From assembly GCF_017876115.1 (NCBI RefSeq), contig NZ_JAGINO010000025.1, forward strand, positions 1 to 64,000: a stretch of DNA of 64,000 bases, written 5' to 3'. Source of the DNA: Azospirillum picis. GTDB taxonomy: Bacteria > Pseudomonadota > Alphaproteobacteria > Azospirillales > Azospirillaceae. Shown here piece by piece: positions 49,775 to 58,806 of this stretch; positions within the stretch are counted from its first letter, which is position 1, and every line of letters starts with the position of its first letter. The position numbers and the translations under genes were made by a program. The notes beneath the pieces were generated by a model. It was not told the DNA's origin and searched no databases. It was given only the letters and a program-made list of their open reading frames with translations.

Positions 49775-50372
49775 GGCTCACCTCCGCCGTCGGGCAGGAG
49801 GGCGCGCTCGCCGCCTGCTCCAGGGCGCGGAGCGGGATCATGTCCTTTACGGCGAAATCCCGATAGGCGCCCTTGTCGCAGTCGATCCCGAACATCAGCC
49901 ACTGGCGCTCCGGGTGATAATCGGACGCGCCGAAGTAGACGAACTTCGGGATCGCGCGACGGATGGCGTATTCTCCGCGCCAGTTGGTGTAGCCGAACAC
50001 CAGGGGCTCGGCGTCGAAGGCGGGGCCGAGCACCTTCTCCGGGTCGATGTACCGGCCAGACTGGGCTTCGGACCGAGCCCGCGACCGGGCGAGGCCGACT
50101 GCGACCAGGACCTCTCCTGCAGCTTTCTCATGCGGCTCCACCAGAGGCTGATTGCTCAGTGCCTTGGAGGCGGCGGCACGGATGGCCGAGAAGGCGCCGG
50201 TCAACCAGCCCTCAGTCGCCTGGATTTCGCGGAGCCGGGTCTCGGCAGAGCGGCGACGCTCCACCTCCCGGTTGTTGGCTTCCAGCAGCTCGATCACGCG
50301 CCGGTTCAGGCGCTCGATCTCGATCCGCTGCTGCGCCCACTCGACGGGGATACGGGTGTTAAGGGAGGTCAT
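49767..50372 (-). CDS. Phage protein with coiled coil and WYL-like domain, 201 aa
   Basis: Residues 10-60 are a predicted coiled coil (ERLNRRVIELLEANNREVER). The C-terminal part (PLVFGYTNWRGEYAIRRAIP, then KFVYFGASDYHPERQWLMFG and YRDFAVKDMIPL) matches a WYL-like fold found in phage early proteins. WYL domains can sense ligands or nucleic acid. The role here is unknown. Confidence 0.65.
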   Translation of the reverse strand: MTSLNTRIPVEWAQQRIEIERLNRRVIELLEANNREVERRRSAETRLREIQATEGWLTGAFSAIRAAASKALSNQPLVEPHEKAAGEVLVAVGLARSRARSEAQSGRYIDPEKVLGPAFDAEPLVFGYTNWRGEYAIRRAIPKFVYFGASDYHPERQWLMFGIDCDKGAYRDFAVKDMIPLRALEQAASAPSCPTAEVSHG

Positions 50373-50373
50373 C

Positions 50374-51072
50374 TCAGATGTCCTCCTCTTCGTCGTCCTC
50401 GTAGGCTTCCATGGAGTCGTTGATGTCCATGGTGTCGATCACGACCTTCGTGCCGGCGGCCATCATCTGGAACAGGTCGCGGGGGAAACCGTATAGGGAC
50501 TTGGACATGATGGTGTTCTTCATGTCGCGGCTGCTATCGTTCAAGCTGAAGACTTTTCCGTCTGAGTTGATGCCAATCTGGAACCGGCACCGGTACTTTT
50601 CCTGATAGGACTTCGCGTCGAGGTGGACCCAATGAAACCCGTGGGAATTCTCAATGATCACGGTGCAGTTCCCGGACACTTCGATCCGATCCTCACGCAC
50701 CCACTTCTTGAAGTCGGTCACCAGCTTGGTGATGCTGATTTCCTTTGGCGCATTCGCAAGCAGGGCGTCCATGTGCTTGGACAACTGCTCGCGGAGTTGC
50801 TCGTCCACGATGTTCTCCAGCTTGGCCTTGATGATGGCCAGCACAGCGGCGTTGTAGCCGGGCAGGCCCAGACCACCGGCGTCAATCTGCAGGGTGGAGG
50901 CGACCACCTCCTTCAACTGCTTGCCGAACGGGCTGTACTCACTCGTCGCATCGCGGATCACGGACTCCAGCGTCTTCCGGATGTTGGTTTCGATGGCGTT
51001 CTGGATGGTGTCGCCTTCCGCGATCTTGGCGACGGCGTCGGTGGCGAGCTTGGTCAGGTCGATGGTGGTCAT
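50374..51072 (-). CDS. Hypothetical early protein, 232 aa
   Basis: It starts MTTIDLTKLATDAVAKIAEG, has a helical N-terminal half (GYNAAVLAIIKAKLENIVDE) and a beta-rich second half (CTVIIENSHGFHWVHLDAKS), ending in an acidic tail (DDEEEDI). The codon use is less GC-rich than in its neighbours. No known motif is seen. Confidence 0.65.
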   Translation of the reverse strand: MTTIDLTKLATDAVAKIAEGDTIQNAIETNIRKTLESVIRDATSEYSPFGKQLKEVVASTLQIDAGGLGLPGYNAAVLAIIKAKLENIVDEQLREQLSKHMDALLANAPKEISITKLVTDFKKWVREDRIEVSGNCTVIIENSHGFHWVHLDAKSYQEKYRCRFQIGINSDGKVFSLNDSSRDMKNTIMSKSLYGFPRDLFQMMAAGTKVVIDTMDINDSMEAYEDDEEEDI

Positions 51073-51092
51073 GGGGGATGGTCTCCTGGCGC

Positions 51093-52523
51093 TCAGCGCG
51101 CCGCGGTGTGGGTGGGCGCGGAGCCGGCCAGCCAGGACGGCAGGGCGGGCGCGATGGTGGGGGCGTAGTTGAGCTTGACGCCGCGGCGCTCGCCGACGCG
51201 GGACATGGCGGCCGCCATCTCGCGCTTCATGGCGATGTGGTCGGCTTCCTTGCGGGCGATCGCCGCGGCGGCGTGGGACTCGGTATCAGCCTCCGCCGTG
51301 TGGACGTGGACCGGGCGCTTCTGGCCGAACCGCCAGAAACGGCGGATCGCTTGGTAATAGTCCTCGTAGCTGTAGGACCGGCCGACGAAGGCTGTGCGGG
51401 CGCAGTGCTGCCAGTTGAGGCCGTAGCCGGCGATCGACGGCTTAGTGACGAGGCGGAGGACCTGTCCCCGACCGAACTGGAGAAGGCGCTCCTTCTTCAT
51501 GTCGGGGTGCATAGTGCCGCGCACCGCCACCGCGTCGGGGATGAGGGCGGTGAGGGCCTCCTCCTCGTAATCGGTATCGCACCAGATCACCCACGGCTCG
51601 TCTGGTTCGCCCATGACGACGTCGGCGATCAGCCGGGCTCGCGCATCGACCGTGTGGCGCTTCTCCCGGTGCAGCTCGGTCGCCGAGGTGCCCGGCATGC
51701 GCAGGAGCTGAAGCTGGCCCTCTCGGTCCTCGCCGGCCCCCTTGGTCAGGTCGGCGCGGACGGTGTGGTTGAAGGTCAGCAGCTCCGGCATTTCGAAGCC
51801 GGCATCGCTGTATCCCAGGTCCGACGGCTTGGAGATGCAACGCGCCCAGGTGCCAACCCAGGACCAGTAATCCTCCACCGCGAAGCGCTTGAGCCGGTAC
51901 CGGCCCATATGCTTCTGGTCGTTGATGAACCAGCGGGTCAGCATCTCCACCGAGTCCATCACCCCCAGGAACTGCGCGTGCTGCCCCAGCTCGGTGTGGT
52001 CGTTCGGGGCGGGCGTGGCGGAGAAGCAGGTCCGGAAGGGGATCGCCGATCCGAAGGCCATCAGCTTGCGCGTGGTGACGCCGCTGAAGCTCTTGAGGAT
52101 CGACGATTCGTCCAGGATCAGGGCGCCGAAAACCTCGGGCTGGAAGTGGTGGAGGCGCTCGTAGTTGGTGATGTTGATGCCTGGCCGGACATCGTCCTGG
52201 GATCGGACTTCGCGGACGTCGTCCAGCCCCATGTCCCGCGCCTCGGCGACATGCTGGGGGCCGACGGCCAATGGGGCGAACAGCAGCACGGGCTTGCCGG
52301 TGTGCTCGGCCAGGACGCGCCCGTATTCCAGCTCGATCCGCGTCTTGCCCAGCCCGGTATCCAGGAAGCCGGCGCCGCAGCCGGCCTGCAGGAGGAATTC
52401 GGTCACGTCGCGCTGATAGCCAAACAGACTGGAGGACAGGGCCGGAACGCTTTCCAGGCCCCGCATGGGGGCGGAGACCAGCTTTCGGGCCAGGACGTCG
52501 GCGTATGAGGGGGTGTGGGTCAT
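51093..52523 (-). CDS. SNF2-type DEAD-box helicase/ATPase, 476 aa
   Basis: ATG 52523 follows GAGGG. Motif I is in AGFLDTGLGKTRIELEYGRV, motif II in ALILDESSILKSFSG, motif III in FSATPAPND, and motif VI in YQAIRRFWRFGQKRPVHVHT. These are the features of short phage SNF2 helicases, probably acting on DNA structure or protein displacement in replication or recombination. The start is 10 bp after the restored stop of the PAPS-reductase-like gene. Confidence 0.9.
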   Translation of the reverse strand: MTHTPSYADVLARKLVSAPMRGLESVPALSSSLFGYQRDVTEFLLQAGCGAGFLDTGLGKTRIELEYGRVLAEHTGKPVLLFAPLAVGPQHVAEARDMGLDDVREVRSQDDVRPGINITNYERLHHFQPEVFGALILDESSILKSFSGVTTRKLMAFGSAIPFRTCFSATPAPNDHTELGQHAQFLGVMDSVEMLTRWFINDQKHMGRYRLKRFAVEDYWSWVGTWARCISKPSDLGYSDAGFEMPELLTFNHTVRADLTKGAGEDREGQLQLLRMPGTSATELHREKRHTVDARARLIADVVMGEPDEPWVIWCDTDYEEEALTALIPDAVAVRGTMHPDMKKERLLQFGRGQVLRLVTKPSIAGYGLNWQHCARTAFVGRSYSYEDYYQAIRRFWRFGQKRPVHVHTAEADTESHAAAAIARKEADHIAMKREMAAAMSRVGERRGVKLNYAPTIAPALPSWLAGSAPTHTAAR

Positions 52524-52533
52524 GATGCCGCCC

Positions 52534-53629
52534 TCACTCACAGAGGCCGTAGGAGGAGCTGCAGACCGCGCCCTCCGTGTCCGCGGCCAGCGCCATCAGG
52601 TCGTAGACACGCCCCCCCGCGGGTGGTGCGGGACCAAGCGACCATGGAGTCGATGTTGCTATGGCGATAAGCGTGCTCGGCATCGCCGCCTTCGCCATCG
52701 GCGTGGTGGAGAAGCGTCGAGAAGCCCCGCTTGCAGGCCATGCCCACCAGCCGCTCCCATTCGCGAATGCGCTCGATATGCTCCGGCCAGCGCCGGGCGG
52801 CATTGACGATCTCGTCCTTGCCGGCGTTGATGCAGAGCATGCAGCCGACGCGGTCGCAGCCCTGGGAATAGAGGGGGTTCAGGTCGACGCCGTGTGAGCG
52901 GACGAAGTCCACCACCTCCCGTGCGGTCCAGGTGACGATGGGCCGGACGATCTCCCACCCCTCGGGGGTCATCTCTCGTTCAGCCGCGTTCCGGCGGGCG
53001 TGGCTTTCGTCCCGGCGGACACCCTGCCAACTCTCCAACCGGCGGCCCTGGCTGGCGAGATCGATCATGTAGCGGTCCAGCGGGAACCGCTTCAGCATCT
53101 GGGTGCAGAATTGCGCCTTGCGACTGGGGAAGCGGCCTTTCCACAGGCACAGATCGAGGAACGCGATGCCGGTGGGATGAAGCACGCTCAGGGCGCGAGC
53201 CACCACCTCAGCAGCTTCGTCGGCCGACATGGGGCGGACAGCCGGGGACCAGACCCATCCACCGATCACGGCGCCGAGATAGGGGTTACCTGGGGTCGGC
53301 GGCTCGGCCTCCTCTTCGACGGAGCCAAGGCGCACCCACTTCCCGGGCTTCCCGTTGACCAGCTTCGCCGGCCACTTCTCAGCCACATAGACCCGCTTCC
53401 GGGCAATGTCGGCGCTGAAGTCGGCCTTCACGACGTCGATCTGGATGTTCAGCCGGCGCGGGAGATAGTCGGACAGGTGGGCGATGGTCAGCTCGTGCTC
53501 ATGGCCGGTATCGGCGGTCACGAAGCGGCAGCGGTCGTGCCCATACTCGTCGATTGCCTTCAAGGCCGTAGCGAGGCTGTCCTTGCCGCCGGACATCGAG
53601 ACGACGGCGATGGGGGCGGTGGTGTTCAT
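52534..53629 (-). CDS. PAPS-reductase/ATP-pyrophosphatase family protein, frameshifted near its C-terminus
   Basis: The PP-loop is in AVVSMSGGKDSLATALKAID, followed by TADTGHEHE, and there is a cysteine set at GCDRVGCMLCINAG. Near 52611-52617 a run of seven G (minus strand) breaks the frame after SMVAWSRTTRGG. Reading six G instead continues GGRVYDLMALAADTEG and ends AVCSSSYGLCE, the usual C-terminus of the phage family, with the stop 10 bp before the helicase start. Read as is, the frame ends out of character at 52538. The substrate is unknown. Confidence 0.8.
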
Positions 53630-53898
53630 GACTTGGCAGCCTCCTTCCGACGGGCGGCCTCACGCTTCTGGGCGGCGCGCACTTCGGCTCCGCGACGAGC
53701 TGCGGCGCGGCGCTTCTTCGAGAGCGCTGCGGCGTTGCGCTCGGCGCTGTCTCGCAGGTCCTGGGCGGTGACCGGCTTGACCGTAGCCTCACCGGCGGCC
53801 AGCGCTTGGGCGACGAGGGCGGAGAGGTCCTGGGCGCCGTGGTGCTGCCGGGCCTCCTTGTCGCTGCGGAGGGGATTGGGGTGGGTGTAGCGGGTCAT
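53626..53898 (-). CDS. Basic hypothetical protein, 90 aa
   Basis: ATG 53898 overlaps the methyltransferase stop. The C-terminal half is highly basic and helical (SKKRRAAARRGAEVRAAQKR), suggesting nucleic-acid binding. It overlaps the next start by 4 bp. Function unknown. Confidence 0.6.
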   Translation of the reverse strand: MTRYTHPNPLRSDKEARQHHGAQDLSALVAQALAAGEATVKPVTAQDLRDSAERNAAALSKKRRAAARRGAEVRAAQKREAARRKEAAKS

Positions 53899-55976
53899 TC
53901 GAGCACCTGCGACGAGGTGTCGACGGCCAGCGCAATTGTGATCGGCTGAACCCAGACTGGGTCGCAGCTCATGACGAAGCTCTCTCCGGACCAGGCAAGC
54001 AGCAGCGTCCGGGCGATCACGCCCATCATCGCCGTGGCGGCATCGGGCGGAACCATGTTGCCGATGTGCTCGCGCCACAGGCTGTCGGAACTGCCGGCCA
54101 GCTCGAGGGCTGGCTGATCGAAGTCCACCAGGGACTGTAGGGCCGCCAATTCGAGCGTCGTGAAAGGGCGATGCCACGTCCCATCCATGGCGCGGATCAC
54201 GGCGACGAGTTGCTGGTTTGCGGCAGGAAGCTCCTCCGCCTCGTCACCCATGGCCGGCCGGGGATCGGCGACCGACCAGCACCCGTTGTTGTTTTTCGGG
54301 TGACCGATCACGGCGCCGCTGGTTTCGCCCCAACCCAGCACACCGAAGTGACCGCCGGTGACGTAGCTCTCACGGCCGTCGCGGAATGCATCCGGGCGGG
54401 GGTCGGCAACGGACAGGGCGCCACTTCCCACTCGGTCGGAGCCGGTCACCACCGGGGATGAGTCATCCCAGCCGCAGACCTTCATCTTGTTCCGGTGCGA
54501 GTTCGGGCCGAACCCGGTGCGCGGGTCCGCCAGCGCGAAAGCGCCCTGGCCTGTGGTGGAGGCGCCGATCACCGTGCCGGCCGCCTCGCCGTAGCTGGTG
54601 ACCCGGTACTTGCTCGCGTGGGAGCCGGCCGGTGCGCGCGGATCGGCCACGGCCATGCCGCCAGAGGTCGGGCCTTGCCCGGCCGTGACCGTCGGGGCAG
54701 GTTCCCGGAGGTCCACCACCCGATAGACGTTGTTGAATCGGGGCTTCTCACCATAGCGAGGATCAGCGACCGAGAACCCACCTTGACCGGGTGCCTTCAC
54801 GTTGATGACGGAGCCGGTCGACTCGCCCCAGCGACGGACGCCATACTGCTGGTAGTCGGCGTGACCTTCCCGCATGCGGGGATCAGCGACGGAGAAGGAG
54901 CCGGTCATCGGGCGGGCATTGCCGGTGACGGTGCCCGAGGCCTCATCCCAGGCGTTTACGCCGAGGATGCCGTTGTGGCGGGCGCCGAACTCGCGCGGGT
55001 CCGCCACGCTGAATCGGCCGGTGGTCGCCTCTGCAGATCCAGTGATGGTACCGGCCGGCACCTCCCAGGGGAGCACACCCAAAACGCCGTCCTGCCAGCG
55101 ACCTTCCGGGATGATCCCGTAATCGGTCAGCACGCCGTCAGCGACATTCAGCCGATTGAGGCTGCGCCAGTCCGATCCAGCTTCGACAAAGGCCAGCCGG
55201 ACCCAGGTCTTCCACTGGAGGCGCGGGACGCGATGCATCGGTCCGCCCAGCGGATCGCCCGGGAGCGGCAGCCGTTCCAGTACCTCGCCGACGGAAAGCA
55301 GCTTCCGCTTGGGCGGCTCGTAGAGGAAGGGCGGCACCTTTGCCATGTGCCGCGCGACCAGGAGGAAACGCTTGCGGCTCTGTGCCAGCCCGCCGATCTC
55401 CCCACAGTCGTGGGCGGTCTCGGCGACGGCATAGCCATAGTGCCGGAGCATGCCGCCGATGCGATCAAGCAGCCGGCGGGAGCGCGTCGCAATCCTGGGG
55501 ACATTTTCGAAAAGCAGGATTTCGGGCGGATCGTCCGCCCAAGCCTCCATGGTCAGGAAGACTGCGCGGAGGGCCAGCTCATTGAGTGCGATGTACTTCG
55601 GCGCCTCGCTGGTCTTCGTGCTGATGAGGCCTGAGTTGCCCTTGCAGGGCGTCGACATGAAGACGACATGCGGGCGCTCGCCGCCGGCAGCCCGGCGGAA
55701 GTCCTCGCCGGTCGCCTCGCGCCAGCCGGACGGCGGCTCGTGGCCATGGAAGGCGGCGTACTGCTGACGATCGAACAGGTCGAGCAGCGTGCCCTTGGCG
55801 CCCGCCACCTTCTCCAAGCTGGCCAAGGCGGTCGGATCGACATCGACGCCGCCGATGAACCTGGGGGCGGCCACCATGTTGCCGACGCGGGCTGAGCCGC
55901 GATTGAACCCCTTCACGCCGCCGCCGATGCCACAGCAAACATGGAAGTGCCGGATCTCGCGAACATCCATCGCCAT
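53895..55976 (-). CDS. C5-cytosine DNA methyltransferase with seven internal repeats, 693 aa
   Basis: Motif I is in HVCCGIGGGVKGFNRG, motif IV in VVFMSTPCKGNSG (catalytic Cys), motif VI in LLFENVPRIATRS, motif VIII in LAQSRKRFLLVA and motif X in WREHIGNMVPPDAATAM. The region from about 300 to 575, where the target-recognition domain lies, contains seven units of about 40 residues with the consensus GV-W-E-sGtVtG then sVADPR. Unit four contains EPAPTVTAG, like motif IX. It methylates cytosine (or prepares it for further modification). An unusually long domain makes it nearly twice normal length. Confidence 0.9.
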   Translation of the reverse strand: MAMDVREIRHFHVCCGIGGGVKGFNRGSARVGNMVAAPRFIGGVDVDPTALASLEKVAGAKGTLLDLFDRQQYAAFHGHEPPSGWREATGEDFRRAAGGERPHVVFMSTPCKGNSGLISTKTSEAPKYIALNELALRAVFLTMEAWADDPPEILLFENVPRIATRSRRLLDRIGGMLRHYGYAVAETAHDCGEIGGLAQSRKRFLLVARHMAKVPPFLYEPPKRKLLSVGEVLERLPLPGDPLGGPMHRVPRLQWKTWVRLAFVEAGSDWRSLNRLNVADGVLTDYGIIPEGRWQDGVLGVLPWEVPAGTITGSAEATTGRFSVADPREFGARHNGILGVNAWDEASGTVTGNARPMTGSFSVADPRMREGHADYQQYGVRRWGESTGSVINVKAPGQGGFSVADPRYGEKPRFNNVYRVVDLREPAPTVTAGQGPTSGGMAVADPRAPAGSHASKYRVTSYGEAAGTVIGASTTGQGAFALADPRTGFGPNSHRNKMKVCGWDDSSPVVTGSDRVGSGALSVADPRPDAFRDGRESYVTGGHFGVLGWGETSGAVIGHPKNNNGCWSVADPRPAMGDEAEELPAANQQLVAVIRAMDGTWHRPFTTLELAALQSLVDFDQPALELAGSSDSLWREHIGNMVPPDAATAMMGVIARTLLLAWSGESFVMSCDPVWVQPITIALAVDTSSQVLE

Positions 55977-55978
55977 GA

Positions 55979-57838
55979 TCAGGCCCCCGTCCGGGCGGTC
56001 AGGCGATACGGCATCACCACGACCAGGTGCTCGGCCACGGCGACGTCCTCCTCCTGCTCGGCCCGCCAGAAGGTCGGCGTGGCGGGGTCGCCCAGCTCGC
56101 AGGACAGCCGGGTGGCGTTGAGGGCCTCGATCGCCGGCACGAACAGCCCGGAGGCGAATCCGATGTCCAGGGAGCCGCCTCCGTAGCCGGTGGGCGCTTC
56201 GATGATGTCGGTGGCGTCGGTGGCGGTGCGTTCGGCCGTCTCCACCCGGACGCCCTCGGCGGTGATCGACAGCGCGAGCGCGCGGTTCTTGTCACCGGCC
56301 ATGGCCCGGACGCGGCGGACCGTCGCCAGGAAGTCGGCGCGGGTGACGGTCATCCGCTGTTTCGTCTGGCCGAGCGCGAAGTCGATGGTCCGCTCGTAGC
56401 CGATGAAGGGGGCGGCCGAGAGCGTGGTCCCAAAGCGGTAAGGGAACAGGTCGAGGTCGACGCGCCGCGAGCCGACGGTGAGGCGCGCCTCGGTTTCGTC
56501 GCCGACGGCGTCCAGCAGCCGGCGCAGGGCGGCGACTGAGACGTTGGGGATCAGGATGCCGGGAGGACCTTCAGTGCCGGAGAATGTCGCCGCGAACTCG
56601 GGGGCACCGGAGGCGACAATCAGGTCAGTCCGGGACATCACATTGGTGGTGCAGGCCACCACCCGCAGGCCTTCGGGCCGGGCGTGCAGGAACATGCCCA
56701 TGAGGTTGGGCTTGGTCTCGTCCGAGCACATGGCCCACGACACGCGGTCGATGGCCTGCTTGAGGGCGGAGACCTGCACCACCAGCTCGGCGCCAGCGGG
56801 CTGGGCGAAGGCCGGGAAGTCCTCGGCCAGGTAGGTGGGCAGATGGAAGCGGGTCTTCCCGCACAGGATCCGCAGGCGGCAGCCCTCGGCCTTGGCGTCG
56901 ACCGCCTCCAGGGAGAGCTGCGCGCCGTCGGGCATGGCGTCCACCGCGGTCGCCAGGGCCGATCCGGGGACGGCCAGCCGGCCGGGCTGTGCGCCGAGGC
57001 CGATCGGCAGCTTGACCTGCACGTCCATGGCGAGGTCCGTGGCGGAGATGGTCAGGGCCGTGTCGGAGACGTCGAGGAGGACGCACTCCAAGATGGGCAT
57101 GGTGGTCTTCTTGCCGACCATGGCGACGGCACGCTTCAAGGCCGAGAGGAGCGGCCCCTTGTCGACGGTGAATTGCATGGGGGTATTGCCCTTGGGCTGG
57201 GAGGCGGCGGCCGGTTCGGGCGCGCTCGCGGGCTGCGCCGCGGCGGGCGCCTCGATCGGGCGGAGCGGAGCGACGTTGGTGGGAGTGGGTTCAGGCTCGG
57301 GGGGGACCTGCTTCACAGCCTCAGCGATGGCGGCGGCATCGGTAGCGGCTGTCGGCGAGGCGTCCGCCCCGTCGGCATCGTCATCCTCGTCATCGCCGAG
57401 GAACGCGAAGTCGGGATTGTTCTCTGCCAGCTCACCCAGATAGTCGAACGTCCCGAACATCGGCTGGTCCGGGAACTCCCTGGCGCTCTTGTCGTAGACA
57501 GCGCGCGCCACGCGGTTCGCCGCGGAGTGCGGGTCGAAGTGGTTGGCGAGCAGGGCCTCGGCCTCGGTGCCTTCGCCCCGCTCCCGCAGTTCCGCCACTT
57601 GGTCCATCAGCGTCTGATAGCCGTCGGGATCCACGTCACGAGCACCCCACAGAGGGTCGATCTTGTCTCGGACGAGCCGGCCGAATGCGCCGTGGGGGAG
57701 GTCCTGGGGCCGGGCGCTGACCTCCACCTTTGCCCCACCCTTGACGAGCGTGAGTTTGGTGGCTGTGACCAAGCCTGCAGAGCCGGTCAGCTTGGCATAG
57801 AGCGGGGCGTCCCTGACGCAGGTTGCGGGGATGCGCAT
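55979..57838 (-). CDS. Sliding clamp (DnaN-like) with an unrecognised N-terminal domain, 619 aa
   Basis: Residues about 221-619 are a DnaN-type clamp: MQFTVDKGPLLSALKRAVAM, then VGKKTTMPILECVLLDVSDT, LAMDVQVKLPIGLG and a C-terminal VVVMPYRLT, matching the usual MP-R end. Residues 1-155 are an unknown acidic/helical domain (MRIPATCVRDAPLYAKLTGS; GAFGRLVRDKIDPLWGARDV), and 155-220 an Ala/Pro-rich linker. An internal ATG at 57178 has AGGG 11 nt upstream and could also make a free clamp of about 399 residues. Confidence 0.85.
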   Translation of the reverse strand: MRIPATCVRDAPLYAKLTGSAGLVTATKLTLVKGGAKVEVSARPQDLPHGAFGRLVRDKIDPLWGARDVDPDGYQTLMDQVAELRERGEGTEAEALLANHFDPHSAANRVARAVYDKSAREFPDQPMFGTFDYLGELAENNPDFAFLGDDEDDDADGADASPTAATDAAAIAEAVKQVPPEPEPTPTNVAPLRPIEAPAAAQPASAPEPAAASQPKGNTPMQFTVDKGPLLSALKRAVAMVGKKTTMPILECVLLDVSDTALTISATDLAMDVQVKLPIGLGAQPGRLAVPGSALATAVDAMPDGAQLSLEAVDAKAEGCRLRILCGKTRFHLPTYLAEDFPAFAQPAGAELVVQVSALKQAIDRVSWAMCSDETKPNLMGMFLHARPEGLRVVACTTNVMSRTDLIVASGAPEFAATFSGTEGPPGILIPNVSVAALRRLLDAVGDETEARLTVGSRRVDLDLFPYRFGTTLSAAPFIGYERTIDFALGQTKQRMTVTRADFLATVRRVRAMAGDKNRALALSITAEGVRVETAERTATDATDIIEAPTGYGGGSLDIGFASGLFVPAIEALNATRLSCELGDPATPTFWRAEQEEDVAVAEHLVVVMPYRLTARTGA

Positions 57839-57841
57839 GCC

Positions 57842-58267
57842 TCATGCTCCCGGTGCGGGACGGCGGTCGACCGGCGTGCCGATGTCGTCCAGGCGGACGC
57901 GGTGCCCGATCTCCAGCAGGCCGCGGGCCTTCAGCGCGTCGTACGCCGGCAGGTCGTGGACGACGGCCACGTAGGGGAGCGACACCGGGAGGGCGCCCTT
58001 GCCGGATCGGGCAGCCATGGCGGCAGCATTGGCGTCCGGGTGGCTTTCGGCCGTCGGTGGCAGCGGCATCAGCGGGCCGACAGGACGATAGACGCCCGTC
58101 TCGGGATCAGCTTCCTTGACTTGGTACCGCACCACCTCGGGATAGCTGGTCCGGCCATCGGCGTGGAGGCAGGCCCGGAGGCGGTTGCGGGCAGCCTCGG
58201 CCGGGGAGATGGTGGCGACCGCGGCGGCGACGCGCGCCGCAGCCCGTCGGAGGAGATCGGCCGCCAT
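57842..58267 (-). CDS. Hypothetical protein, 141 aa
   Basis: ATG 58267 overlaps the preceding stop. It is helical first (MAADLLRRAAARVAAAVATI, then AARNRLRACLHADGRTSYPE) and then strand-rich (VSLPYVAVVHDLPAYDALKA). No family is recognised. Confidence 0.55.
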   Translation of the reverse strand: MAADLLRRAAARVAAAVATISPAEAARNRLRACLHADGRTSYPEVVRYQVKEADPETGVYRPVGPLMPLPPTAESHPDANAAAMAARSGKGALPVSLPYVAVVHDLPAYDALKARGLLEIGHRVRLDDIGTPVDRRPAPGA

Positions 58268-58806
58268 CAGATCGCACCCTGGTGATAGCCGTGGCCGGTG
58301 CCGTCCAGGGTCCACTTGCGACCACGGTTGATCGCCATCTTGGCGTCGATTGCCAGCTTGAGATCGTGGCCGTAGCAGCCGACCAGCTCCTGCAGGGCGC
58401 CGATGACGGCGCGCAGGGCGGACAGAGCCATGGACTGGCTGCGACCCGCGTCGCCGGAGGAGATCATCTCCACCTCGTGGGCCAGCAGCCCGAGCTGGGT
58501 GACGGTGTAGGTCACCAGGCGCACCGGGCGGCTGATCCGCGGCGGGCGGGCGCCGAACAACCAGTCGGCCGTCCCGAGCAAGACGCCGATATCGGCGAGG
58601 ATCAGGGCGACGTCGGCCGCCTCGATGACGATCTTCTCCGGCGCAGCGTCGGAGGTGATGGCGCGGAAAAGTTCGCCCAACTCTTCGGTGGCGCGGGCCA
58701 TTTGCCTGATCGGCGTCGAGCGGCCGAAGGTCGAGAGTTTCCATTCCATGATGGAAGCCTGGGTCTCCTTCCGGAGGCCGGACGGACTGGTGGCGAGGGC
58801 GTTCAT
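58267..58806 (-). CDS. MazG-like nucleotide pyrophosphohydrolase, 179 aa
   Basis: The MazG-type pattern is RQMARATEELGELFRAITSD, then KIVIEAADVALILADIG with acidic metal ligands, and a late AIDAKMAINRGRKWTLDGTG. Such proteins hydrolyse (d)NTPs and are common in phage early operons, where they adjust nucleotide pools. It overlaps the next gene by a few bases. Confidence 0.75.
   Translation of the reverse strand: MNALATSPSGLRKETQASIMEWKLSTFGRSTPIRQMARATEELGELFRAITSDAAPEKIVIEAADVALILADIGVLLGTADWLFGARPPRISRPVRLVTYTVTQLGLLAHEVEMISSGDAGRSQSMALSALRAVIGALQELVGCYGHDLKLAIDAKMAINRGRKWTLDGTGHGYHQGAI

Noticed and set aside
52534-53629. A DndC-based phosphorothioation system
   Set aside because: The PP-loop protein has a C-terminus typical of phage PAPS-reductase family proteins, and no DndA, DndB, DndD or DndE homologue is in the window.
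54240-55070. A CRISPR-like or tandem-array DNA element
   Set aside because: The 115-150-bp periodicity comes from protein-level repeats in the C5 methyltransferase; the DNA copies are too diverged for a CRISPR or satellite.
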